Below are positions 13,312-24,137 of a stretch of DNA of 64,000 bases, piece by piece. This DNA is from Thuidium tamariscinum. Its lineage: Eukaryota > Streptophyta > Bryopsida > Hypnales > Thuidiaceae. The notes under the pieces were generated by a model, which was not told where the DNA came from, searched no databases, and worked only from the letters and a program-made list of their open reading frames with translations. The position numbers and the translations under genes were made by a program. The stretch spans positions 9,238,001 through 9,302,000 of the forward strand of contig OX344751.2 of NCBI GenBank assembly GCA_947034885.2. The letters run 5' to 3'. Within the stretch, counting starts at the first letter, position 1, and every line of letters begins with the position of its first letter.

Positions 13312-13478
13312 TAATACAAGAAAATGGGGGTATAAATGACTTTTTCAAAATGACTTTTTCACAATGATTACATTGACAACAATGATTGCAAAATGACTAC
13401 AAAATGACCATTTTGGAGTCATTGTTGTCAGTGCAATCATTGTGGATAAGTCATTTATACCCCCAATTTCTTGTAGTG
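13312..13478. mobile_element. CACTA-type MITE (167 bp), canonical CACTACAAGAAA end
   Basis: The right end read on the minus strand begins CACTACAAGAAATTGGGGG, and the left end is TAATACAAGAAAATGGGGG, slightly decayed. Both ends continue into inverted GTATAAATGACTT and ACAATGATT blocks. It is flanked by AAA on both sides (13309-13311 and 13479-13481), consistent with a 3-bp target duplication but of low complexity. No coding capacity. Confidence 0.75.
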
Positions 13479-16283
13479 AAAAAAGGCTAAGTTCATGTAA
13501 ATGACCATTTTATATGCTACAATATTTGAAGCATATTACATACTGGTCAAATGCACTATACCACTCACAACTAGTATAGCCATGCAAATATCCATGTCAT
13601 TTTGTTGTTCATTGTCAAGAAAAAAATAGCAAGAAAAAATTTCAAATCTATTTGAGAAATAAAACTCTTAAAGGCAACATTCTCAAATAATTTTTGAAGA
13701 TTCACAATGAAAGATTTTTGAAAATATGGTTGAAATATCTTCTTTGGACAAATATAAATCAATCTTGAAGCATATTAGAGAGTCCTTAGAGTATAACTTG
13801 GCACTCGATAATTATGTAATTAAAAATTATACTTTTTTATTTATATGAAGTATTAAATTTGGACTAAGGCTATGCTAATTAGTATTATAAATGAATGTTA
13901 CAAAATGAATTTACACATTTTTTTTTATAGAGAAGGAATATTTTTACCAATAATATTTGCAAAAATTCGTGAACATGAATAGCACTATTTTTAAATGTGT
14001 GAAAATATTCCTCCCTTATAAACAATTATATCCATATTTTAGTTTATTTTTAGAATACATAAGAGCAAAAGTTTCTATGTCATTAGGAGGGATTTGAGGG
14101 CTTTAAAGGGTCGTTTTGGGACTGTTTCCGAAACTGGTCTGGGAACGGCTGGCCACTGTCAGGTCAGCATTTAAAAATAAATAAATAAAAAATAAAAAAT
14201 AAAATTTTTGGGTCTTGAAATATAAAAAAAAGTCCCAAAAAAAAATTTCGAAAAAAAGAAGTCAATGATGTAGCACGGGCTTGACCACATCGGATTCCTG
14301 CAGATTTGCGTTCCCGCGACTGATTACAGATTTTGAGCTGTGGGAACTTGTGGGCTTCCAGATCCCTCAAATCTCTCCTCATGTATTTTGCCATGCTCAA
14401 GGTAATACATGATTCATTCCTTTCATTACTGTGATTGTGTGAAAATGAAGAATTGAACTTGCATTCTACATTTGAAAAAAACATGATTATATTGCAACAA
14501 ATACTAGGAAACCTTGAAATTTGGAAAATTATTGTCATATTCTACAAACATCAAATTCATTTGAAACTTAATAAACAATTATCTAATTCCAAGTTCACAA
14601 TTTTATAAATTTTCAATTTCTTCTAATGCAAAAAATTGGATCCTAAAGTCATGAAAGGTGTTTAATCTTACCTAGAAGTGACCAATTGAAAACCCTCACT
14701 CAAATGACTCAATTTCTAAAAACTATCATCTTTCAATCCATGTAGTCAAAGATGCTTAAAATTATACTATATGTTGCTACAATAATTTACTACAACAATA
14801 TACAATTGAATAAAGTAAAAAATATTCTTTTATCAAATTTAAATATAGATAACTAAAAATGGAAATTTTGGAGGTTTTTGACATTTGAATGTAGCCAAAG
14901 AACTGCAAAGGTTCAAAATATTAAATTATATTCACAATATATGAAGAAATAATTTAAGAAATAGGAATGATAGTCTTGTGTACATTTATTAGAAATCTTG
15001 AATACTTTAGAGCTTGTATAAACTAACAATTATTCCAAAAAATATTTTGTTAAAATGGTGGAATGCTGGTATGCTACAAACTTGACATTTTCAGGTTGAG
15101 AGTATGCGATCTAAAATGTATATAGCTATAAGATTTGAAGATCATGAGGTTGGAAATCTATATTTGTCATAGAAAATGAATGGAAAAATGGCTTATAAAT
15201 AATTGAATACCACCATTTTAACCCCTAAAGCCCTAAACTGCGTTTTTTGGCAACATAGAAATTTTGGGCAGCCCACTACAAATGGAGTTTTTATTTTTTT
15301 TCTTTGAAATTTTACAGAACATATGATTGTGGAGTAGCTTTAAGGCCCAAAAAATTTCATAACTTTTGACTACGCAATTTAAAAGTTATGGCATGATATG
15401 TTGTTTCCTCGGGCAGCAAAAAAACCTTCTTTAAAAATTGTTTTTTTGAGAAATTAAAATTTGAAATAGATTTATTATATTTTTATCTATGTGGAAAGCT
15501 TTGAATCATTTCATTTTGATAAATGAGTCAAAAGTGATAAGGAATCTCAATTTAGGGTAGTTTGTGGGTAGTTATAGAATTTCTACTCTACAAAAAAGTT
15601 TGAAATTCTTTATTTAATTCAATTTTTAATATTTTTGAAAAAAAACTAAAAAATTGGTTGAAGATTGTTTATTACAATATTTTAACCATTGTGATTGTGA
15701 TTTTTCATTTTTATGAATAAATTGTTCACAATTTAGTATTTTCAAGCATTTTCTACTTCTTTCTACTTACTATTTTTTTCCTACATGTTGTACAATTCCA
15801 AATGATTTGAAATTTCTTGACTATATAGTCAACTTGACTTGTAAAATGAATTCAAAGAGTAACCATCATTTTGAGTATTTTTTCATACAAATGTAACCTT
15901 CTGAAGTGCAGTTGCCCGGATTTTCGCAGGGATAAAAAAAGAATTTTAGCTAGTTCAAATGTTAATATCTTGCAATCCACGCGGTGGAAATTTTTGAAAA
16001 TTTTTCCACATCTTTTCAAACCACCTAACTACAATATCCTACAGTTAAATATGTCAAAAAATATTTTAAGAAAAATAAAATTGTACTTGTATGAGAAATC
16101 ACAGTTTTGTAGTGATTTTGGTGGAAATATAGTCAAAAACCTTTAGGGTTTAACGAAATATCTCTAGTCATTATCTGATGTTGATTCAAGAGACTTAAGT
16201 ATTGGGCTTGGTGAGAGTCTTATCAATTTGTAAGCATCTTCTAAATTTTTTACCATTGATTCAAGAATAAAAATTAACCATTA
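13479..16283. other. AT-rich intergenic region
   Basis: Contains a GC-richer patch at 14095-14345 with A-runs and paired GGGAAC/GTTCCC motifs, probably part of a degraded element. Around 15900-16140 a short open stretch (91 codons from 15871) shows no domain. Nothing else is recognisable. Confidence 0.4.
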
Positions 16284-16632
16284 GAGAAAATATCGACTCT
16301 CCAGAGGGCCGTCTAACTTTGGCAAGCCAGTCTATATAAGGAATTTTGTGTAAGCTTGATTTCTATAGAAAGTGCCCGATTTTTGACAGGAGATGTGGTT
16401 CAGCTTGTGTGAATATCTTCACTGCCATACAGAATATGTCAATTTTTACAACTTTCGTCCAATGAAGGTGAAGAGCTCGTATTTCGAAGCTCTGACGTTT
16501 GGCTGCTCTGTTGAGCACATGACACTTGTCCGTCACAGCTATAGGAGAAAAATTCTGCCTCATACTAAATAAATGTAATGAGGGTCCCTTTTGCCACTTC
16601 TTAGTGGCCCTCTGGAGAGTCCAGATTTTCTC
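16284..16632. mobile_element. TIR element of 349 bp, probable TA target site
   Basis: Left end GAGAAAATATCGACTCTCCA and right end (minus strand) GAGAAAATCTGGACTCTCCA, both continuing GAGGGCC: about 27 bp of terminal inverted repeat with two mismatches. The dinucleotide TA lies outside each end (16282-16283 and 16633-16634). The inverted match extends a few bases further (ATTAGAG/CTCTAAT), so the exact terminus is ambiguous. The interior is not palindromic and codes for nothing recognisable, so it is a non-autonomous DNA transposon. Confidence 0.7.
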
Positions 16633-18751
16633 TAATGATTTGCATTTACGGAATGTTTTGTTCATTGTTAATTTAAATTTCTCAACCCAGACCAGCTAAT
16701 TCAACATTACTAAGTCCTATTTTAAATTCAAATTTTCCAAATTTGAGCGCATGGTGGCACATACAAAAAGTTCCTCCGGTTTTCCACAATTGAAGTTCCA
16801 ATATTTGGAAGTGTGCATGGATTTCAAGTCCACAAAACTAGCACGAGCAGTATGATCTTGAGTTCGGATTCTACACCCCGGTCCAGAAAACAAATATCTT
16901 GAGAGCCTTGAGAGCATCCGTCTGAGTGAGCGCAACTTGACAACCGATCAGCACTCATCAAAATGGATTAAAGTTTTTTTTCTAGATAATGATATTTGTT
17001 GAATTGCTCAATTCAATTCTTCCTGTTCCCCCCGCTGTTTCCTCAGTACACTGATGAGTCCGTCAAACCACCTCTTCGACGAACTGCACATGAATTCTCG
17101 TCCTCAGTTCAGTACAAGTTTGATGGAATCCTGTCCTATATTCGAAATATCATCCGTTTTGGTGAATTAATAAAAAAAATTGGACTTCAAGAATTGCGAA
17201 ATTCATCTGCACACGTAAATAAGATTGGTTAATTGGTGTATATTTACATTTCAAGCAGCTCATCTTGAAAACTCCTACAACACAAGCGGGAGTTGAAAGA
17301 TTTTACCAATTAACACGAAGGAAATGAACGAAGTAGTACTAAAATCCGTTTCATAACCACGATGGTAAACTCTGAAACTCCCTTACAGTGAAAGTTGTAA
17401 TTTGAGTCCCCGATTTGACAAAATCGTCATCAAATCAAATAAGACGGTTGCTGATCGGTTCATTAACTATTTCATCACCTGGCACATACATACCCAATTA
17501 CCCATCATGATGTGGCATTGGATCTTTTTGAGAGTGAAGTTCGATCGGATGCAGACGTTACGGTTAGGCAAATGGGAGCAACTCCGTTCCCTTGCTGAAT
17601 GCAACGTTGTAACTCAGTGCTCATCATTCGGAGTAACCACTCACGAAGCCGAAGGCGTGCCACCAGCACCAGGCCAGGAAAGCATGCACCTTTGCTTCCC
17701 GCAATTTCTACCAAGCCAGCGCAAGCGACAACGTCGATTCAATACCCCCGTCAAATCGTCAATACCTCACTAATAATGACGCACCTGACCGCGGGGACCG
17801 GACGGGGACAACCTCCCATGTGCTCTTCGTGAACGGATGACGCGACGGAGCGGACGGAAGGATACTATGCAAACACTAGCTACAGTGTTTGTACAGTAAC
17901 AAGGCTAGCTCTCAGTTTTTACCTAACTTCAATTATAGACACAATAAATAAATCGAACAAGTCAGTCAGTCAATTGTACGAAGAAACACGAACATTTAGA
18001 ACTTTCCAACTTGTACAACCATAGCAACGAGGGTGGGAACCAACGAACGGATCGAAGCAAGCTAATGAACCAACCAACCTTCACTAATGAAGGCACAGAA
18101 GTCCTAATTCTAACCCACGTATATAAATTAACCATTACAATCTTTACTAGTGCCTGGCAGGCTGCAGATCATCAGGTACTGGGCTCTCCCCAATTGAGTG
18201 AGGTCAAGATGATCCGAACCTCCAGTTCTAGATTTTGGAGACTTCTGGATCCTACTCTGTCAGAGAGTAACTTAGTCTCATCATTACTCTCCTCTTTCAA
18301 CAATAACACCTCTCCAATGCAAAATATATGAGCAAGCTAGCATGACAGTCATGCGGTAGCAGTGAGCGTTCAATTCTGTGAATCGGCCGCAAACCCCGGC
18401 AGATAAAAGATGGGCTTAGTAGATGGAAAGTCCGTCAGCTGTAGTGTCGCTGCCACGGGATTAGTCCAGGCGAGTTACATGGATTTCGAAATTGCCTGAG
18501 AGGATTTTATGACCACAAACAGCCGAGCCCCGTGGGGGGATCCCCCTTCCGCGGGGGCGAGACAGGTCACCTGGCCTGCGGCCCGCCCTGCCGCATCCCC
18601 GCGGGGGCTTCATATACCGTGGCGGCTGCCGAAACTAGCATTTCAGACCTCTGTGCATTTCCGAGCAGATCAGCGGCTGGGGAGGTTACGACCGCTGGAG
18701 ATTTCTAGCACTAGCTGCTGCATCTCCGATTGTACTCACGCTAGCCTCTAG
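16633..18751 (+). promoter_or_regulatory. Upstream region and probable 5' leader of the fasciclin-like AGP gene
   Basis: Base composition becomes GC-rich from about 17500 and especially 18500-18750, including GC-rich inverted blocks at 18530-18610 (GGGGGGATCCCCC and CCGCGGGGG). No protein frame with a known domain was found. The sequence just before 18752 is a plausible non-coding first exon, because a good donor (CTAG then gtgcgt) follows and an acceptor lies just before the FLA start. Confidence 0.4.
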
Positions 18752-19316
18752 GTGCGTTGATGAAACTCGAGTTTTTCTTGTATTTTCTAATTGGTTTCTG
18801 CCAGGTCATCATCCAAGAGGTGCTCGTTTTCTAGCGCTTGAGTTGTGACTCAGGCTTTAGAAATGGTGGTCGTTGTGCATTCGGGGAGGTTGATCGGGAA
18901 TAGAATGTGTAATGTAGTCCAAAGAATGTGCACCTCGTAGGCAGGATGGGTTTATGTGCATTATTTCGAGAGTAGCTCTTGCACCTCAGTAGTAGAAGTG
19001 TCCTGATACACGCACCTACTTCTTGGAGATTTTTATCCTGGTTTTAATTTGAAAGTTGACGAAGTGCCGCAATAGCTTTGAAATCTCTACACATCGATCG
19101 ATGTGTTTCGCAGCTCTATCGAAGCTAAGCTGCAGTAGTAGTCTCCTGGCCTGGCCTGTTGTCAAAACTTGAAATGTGAAAGAGCATTGGTTGAGCACAA
19201 AGTGTGTTTTAGGTGTCAATGTGCTGTGAATGAGATTCCTGCATAATATTATGCTGCCATTGAAACTAGACTGCACAAGTATTTTCATCACATGCATGTT
19301 TCCACCGTGATTGCAG
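18752..19316 (+). other. Probable 5' UTR intron of the FLA gene
   Basis: A donor-like GTGCGT at 18752 and an acceptor ATTGCAG at 19316 frame a T-rich stretch directly in front of the FLA start codon at 19330. This is inferred from splice-site patterns only. Confidence 0.45.
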
Positions 19317-19329
19317 GCTTCCATCGAAA

Positions 19330-20136
19330 ATGAGGACCACCCACGCCTCTCAGCTCCTGGCCCTCCTCGTCGTCTCGACGCTCGCCATCACAAGCGCCCA
19401 GAACATCACCTTGGTTCTCTCCAACTACCCACAGTTTTCCACTTTCGCCCGTCTATTGGTCGAGACTGGTGTCGCCTCGGAGATTCAAAGCCGAAGCTCC
19501 ATAACCGTCCTCCTTCCCGACAACGGGATCTTGGACCCCTACGTTGCCTCCCACCCGAGCTACACAACCCAACAGGTCGCCGATGTGCTCCGCTACCACT
19601 CTCTCCTCCAGTACTTCGGCGGACAAGAACTCGCGGCTCTCACCTCCGTCGGGTACACCGTCACCACCTTGTATCAGACCACTGGACGCGCGAATGATCT
19701 CAATGGGTTCGTCAACCTCACGAAGACAGCCTCTGGGACAGTCACAGTTGGGCCTGCGGCGCCCTTGAGTCCTCCATCAGCGAATATTATCACGAACATC
19801 ACGCAGTACCCGTACAACTACAGCTTTGTGCAGATCAGCGCTGTGCTTGAGCCTCTTGGTCTCGCTGTTGCACCTACTCCTGCACCTACGCCTGCGCCTT
19901 CACTGGAACCAATCTTGGCTCCCGTGGAATCACCATTGTCGCCCATAGAGTCACCGATAGAGTCTCCAGCTGAAGCGCCAGTGAATGGTCCCGTGTCTAA
20001 TCCACCAGTGGCAGGGGGACCTGTGGCGGGAGGACCTGGAACTACTGTCGAAGCGGCGTCGAACTCGGCATACGCGGTGGGATTCAATGCTGGTGCCGTG
20101 TTCGCGTCGGTGGCCGTGGCGGCGATGCTCTTGTAG
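19330..20136 (+). CDS. Fasciclin-like arabinogalactan protein (single FAS1 domain, GPI-anchored)
   Basis: An intronless frame of 268 residues. Residues 1-23 form a signal peptide ending at SAQ. A single FAS1 domain spans about 24-175: QNITLVLSNYPQFSTFARLL at the start, SITVLLPDNGIL in the H1 position, VLRYHSLLQYF with the conserved YH, and a late FVQISAVLEP block. NXS/T N-glycosylation sites occur in NIT, NLT, NIT and NYS. Residues about 180-235 are rich in AP, TP and SP pairs (APTPAPTPAP), typical arabinogalactan glycomodules. The C-terminus is a hydrophobic tail (VGFNAGAVFASVAVAAMLL) after a small-residue stretch, fitting a GPI anchor. FLAs act at the cell surface and in the wall. The ATG at 19330 is chosen because it gives the signal peptide; three other frames over the same DNA are shadows. 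Confidence 0.9.
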   Translation: MRTTHASQLLALLVVSTLAITSAQNITLVLSNYPQFSTFARLLVETGVASEIQSRSSITVLLPDNGILDPYVASHPSYTTQQVADVLRYHSLLQYFGGQELAALTSVGYTVTTLYQTTGRANDLNGFVNLTKTASGTVTVGPAAPLSPPSANIITNITQYPYNYSFVQISAVLEPLGLAVAPTPAPTPAPSLEPILAPVESPLSPIESPIESPAEAPVNGPVSNPPVAGGPVAGGPGTTVEAASNSAYAVGFNAGAVFASVAVAAMLL

Positions 20137-20400
20137 GTGATTAAGTGTTTTAGTTTTTGAATGTGGTGTACAAGTTCAGATGATTTATCGATTCTTTGGC
20201 CAGATGGTCGTGATTGTGTATTTATGGGGACGGGATGTTCCGTGCTGAGGTGATCAGTCTGGGAAGGGATGTCCCAGCTCGTGTCTGTGGACACGGGATG
20301 TAGATTAATGGTAGTCAAATATGAACAGGTAGTGGAGCCGAGGCCATTGCCTTCTGTGCACATTCTTTTGGTTCATAAATAAATACATGATGATTCTGTT
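20137..20400 (+). other. 3' region of the FLA gene
   Basis: Probable 3' UTR. AATAAATAAA near 20377 is a likely poly(A) signal. Confidence 0.45.
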
Positions 20401-21874
20401 CCATAAATTATCCACATTCCCTGCATTGCATCAATTATCTCTTGTGCAGTTCTAATTCGTTGCATTTGAGTCATTGGAACTGAAGTCATATAAATTGACC
20501 TCTTGTTTCCAATCACACGAAATGGCTTCGCACCAACCTCAGGCAGTTCATACTGAATCTGTAGTGTGAGAAATTCTATTTCGTGGGTACACAGTCCCCT
20601 GACAATGTGGAACTATGTACATATTAGTTTGTATAACTTAAAGACAGGTAGTTTGTTTTGTTTTGTTTGTTTTGTTTGTCACGTTGAGATCTCCCGGTCC
20701 GTGCGTCCCCGGTTGCGGGCTTGGTACTTGGTACTGTTGGAAAGCTCTCGGCGACGAGGGGTGCACAGGCTTGGTTTCGTAGCATTTCGACTTACGGCTA
20801 GAAAGTTATTGAATTTCAAAGTTTTAATGAATTAAAAAAATTAGAAAATTGCTTTTACTTTAGTTCTGACTGTGGCATCGGTACAGGGCCCATTACTGTA
20901 GTTCTTCTCGAAGAGAACTCAATATGAGCTGCCTTTCAATAGTATTGTAATATTGCTCGTGGCCACCACAAGGCTAAATTCTGAAGATGAAACGGGTTAC
21001 AAAGCCCTTGAGATACCTCGAAGCAGGATCCTCAGAAGTTGAGCTGCGCCAGTGCAGTGTTCAGTAGTAAACACTGTCGCAGTTTCTGTAATATTTAGCA
21101 ACCCTGCAGTAGATGCATGTATCTGTAATTTATAGCAACCCTGCAGCAGCTTTGATATATTTACGTTCTATCCAGTAGATCCGTCACTTCTGCCGTGAAG
21201 GAAGGAAGTCCGAAGGATCGACTTCAGTCGTCGTGAAGAGATTACGGCTTAACTGATGCAACGGCGAGGCGGTTTTGCAGTAAATTTGTGCCTCCAGTAG
21301 ATATTGTACGTTGTCTTGTACTCCGTATCATGCATGTTATTATTTTTTACTGCGAGCAGACGGTTAGAACTTGTACGACGCCAGCATCTGGTTGGGTAGC
21401 GGGCGGAGCCGAGTCGCTCCGTCAGAATTGCCCGGACGTTCCTCCTGCTTGGCAGCCGGAGTCGGCAGCTGATAGAATATACTTTCTTAATTCAGTGGGT
21501 GCTCATTGTTGACATTCATTTCGTGTGTTTGAGATACTGAGGGCTAAATATGAGTTATACCACGGCTGAAGCGGGAATCATTCTTCCTTTGGAAATAATT
21601 TTAATTCATAGACAACTGTAAGGCCGAAGAATCCGTTGCTTTCTCAGGCGTCCGTCAAGTAGCGTCCCGGGAGTGGATTTGAGAGAGGAGGCAACGAGAG
21701 GCTTGCCTCAACAAACTGAAGAGCCGGGGTGAACTGGCCCCCTCGCTCAGTCGGCGGGCCACTCCGAGTAATTTCAGGGGTGCAAGTAAAATAAAACTTA
21801 GCCCCCTATTTGGTGCTTAACAAATTTACCATGCTCATTCCTCCAAGCTAATTCAGGGCCTCTGGTTGCAAATA
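20401..21874. other. Intergenic region with degraded repeats
   Basis: The stretch 20650-20880 (TTTGTTTTGTTTG, then GGAAAGC, then TTGAATTTCAAAGTTTT) is similar in order of motifs to 24350-24540 and 25141-25320, so these are three diverged copies of one repeat. Near 21085-21150 the string TTTAGCAACCCTGCAG recurs as TTATAGCAACCCTGCAG, a short direct repeat. No gene is recognised. Confidence 0.4.
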
Positions 21875-22145
21875 AGGTGGGTACACCTAAAAGTGCCACT
21901 TTTTGGTATTGTGCCTAGTAACTATTACTGGTCTGATCAAATTTTCATATAGTCTTCTTGGCAAGTGAAAGCATGTTCCAATGCACCAAAAAATGCAGCA
22001 TTTGGATATAGTATGCAAAAGTTATTAAGGTTCTAAGTCTGTTTCTAAAAGCGCTCCAGCCAAATAGGTACATAATGGAATTCAGAATGTACAATAACTA
22101 TAGATGGCACTTTTAAGTAAGGTGCAATTTTAGGTGTACCCACCT
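21875..22145. mobile_element. Mariner-type MITE family B, copy 1 (271 bp)
   Basis: Terminal inverted repeats AGGTGGGTACACCT and AGGTGTACCCACCT, with TA immediately outside each end (21873-21874, 22146-22147). The interior shares GTGAAAGCATGTTCCAA and AAAGTTATTAA with copies at 34285-34549 and 59969-60243. A TA target duplication is the mark of Tc1/mariner elements; no transposase is present. Confidence 0.85.
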
Positions 22146-22519
22146 TATGAATTCAGAATCTACCCAAAAAAAAACTATTTGCAAAAAGTAAAAAACTCCA
22201 GTGTTTTGCCAAGTGGCGAAGCGAGGGGTTAGTTCAGCCCGGCCCCTCAAAGGGCCTGCTTTGAAGCGGCTCTGATAAGGTAGGAGGCCCATCTTAGAGC
22301 TGAAACTTGAATTGGGGGTGGTGAAACCGCTTTTTGGAATATTTGTTAGTATATTTTCTGTAAAATACAAATAGAATTGGCATTTAACCCAAGTCAGTTC
22401 CAATTTCCAGAGTTTTGTGGAATTTTTTAAGAATTTTTTAAGTTGAAAACTTGAAATGGCACATAGAAGGCTCTAAAATCACCCACCTCTTCAAATGTAA
22501 TATTTTCACATTGTTGCAA
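22146..22519. other. Intergenic region
   Basis: Starts with GC-richer sequence (GGCCCCTCAAAGGGCC near 22241) and passes into AT-rich repeats. No gene is seen. Confidence 0.4.
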
Positions 22520-24137
22520 GGTGATTGCAAGAAACACTTATACTCTATTTGTTGCATTTGCATGATTTTCTTGGGAGTACTTCAAAAAATAATTTAAAAA
22601 ATAATTAATTAATTTTAGAAACATGACTAATGTATATACTTTAAGATGAAGAAAATCAATAAAGAAAATTGGTTAAAAAAATCTTTAAAGAGGTGAGAAC
22701 TAGAAAAGTGCCAAATCACAAGAAAATGCATATTTTGATGTTTTAGTTAGGAAAAAATAGGAAAAAATTGAAAAATTGAAAATTGGCCATTTGTAAGAAC
22801 TTTATGGAGAATTGGAGATGGTCATTTATGAAAAGAACTCACCAAAATCATTCTTTACATGTTTCAAAATGCACGCAAAAAGAGACTCACTAAACTCACT
22901 TTGTGGACTTCTACACCACATCAAAATAATTATTTTGAAAATTCCTTCAACTATTAGCTACAAGTCTACTAGAGGACCATCTTTTTGAAATTTGAGTTCG
23001 AAATTCATTTTTTTAGGTGCTAAATAGTACTAAAAAAACTCCAAATGGCAAATGTGACATTAAATTGGGATCTATTTTTAAATAGTTAATTATTTTTAAT
23101 AATTACAAAAAAATTAGGCAGGGTTGATAATATTCATAAGTACCTTAATTATGATTTATAAGTCATTCAGAGTCAAAACACAATATTTATGGCCAAAAAA
23201 TAAATTAGCACAAGGTAATTGCAAAAAATATTTAATGGTCAATTTCATTAAAATGGTGGTATTCCAATAGAATGGCATGACATTCCATTAAAACGGCACA
23301 ACATTCTATTAAAATGGCACATTTTTTTTCTACCTCTAGGCCTCTATGTCAAAATGGCACTTGGAATTTGTCAAAGTGGCACTCAAAATACCGCCATTTT
23401 AATGAAATTGACCATACTTGTCCTATTTGTTGGTTTGGCTGATTTTTTTCAAAAGTACTTTAAAATTAGAATTTTTTTTTTTAATTTGAAAAATATGACT
23501 TATATATACACCTTTAAGATGAAGATACCCATGGAAGCAATTGCATAGAAAAATTGTGTAAGTAGGAGAACTAGAAAAGTGCCAAGTCCCAAGAAAATAC
23601 ATATCTTGATGTTTTAATTAGGGAAAAATAGAAAAATTATGTAAATTCAAAAAATCAAAACTGTCCATTGTAAATTGTAACAACTTCATGGAGATGATCA
23701 TTCATCAAAAAAATCACTAAAATAATACTTTATATGTTTAAAAATGCAACCAGAAGGAAGCTCACTTTGTGGACTTCCAAATGACATAAAAATAACTTTT
23801 TTCAAATCTCTCACGTGGAGACCTATGAGTCTAACAAAAGTTCATTTCATCCAAATTTCATCTCAAAATAATTTAAAAAAAGGTACTCTTTAATAATAAA
23901 AAAACCCTAAATTTCCAAGTATAACATTCAATCACTACTTACTAGTACTATTTTGAAATCAAACTATTTTTGAAAATTATGGAAAAATTAGAAAATGTGT
24001 ATGGTAGTTGTAACTTGTAAGTATCTTCCCTATAAATCTTAAGTCATTGGAGTCAAAACATAGAAGTTATGGCCAAAAAACAATCAACACCCTAGGTGTG
24101 ATAAAAAAAAAGACAAGTGTTTCTTGCAATTGCCCCA
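22520..24137. repeat. Two tandem copies of TIR family C
   Basis: Begins with GGTGATTGCAAGAAACACTT and ends, on the minus strand, with GGGGCAATTGCAAGAAACAC. The interior holds two direct copies (about 22520-23234 and 23416-24137) that share the block ACTAGAAAAGTGCCAA, then CAAGAAAAT, TTTTGATG or CTTGATG, and near the ends GTCAAAACA and ATGGCCAAAAAA. The copies are separated by a hairpin element at 23235-23415. Related copies lie at 54470-57905. Confidence 0.6.
23235..23415. mobile_element. Hairpin MITE-like element, family D (181 bp)
   Basis: Left end ATGGTCAATTTCATTAAAAT and right end, on the other strand, the same 20 bases; the inverted match runs 29 bp with one mismatch (TGGTGGTATT against TGGCGGTATT). 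The interior repeats AATGGCAC in both orientations. A weaker relative spans about 27014-27242. A target duplication is not clear. Confidence 0.65.

Noticed and set aside
16717..16935. Minus-strand frame with GPGCRIRTQDHTARA, suggestive of translation across a tRNA.
   Set aside because: No acceptor stem or T-arm pairing could be found around TTCGGATTC.
19311..20363. Overlapping frames of 74-181 codons on both strands over the FLA gene.
   Set aside because: They are GC-rich shadows of the FAS1 frame without signal or domain.
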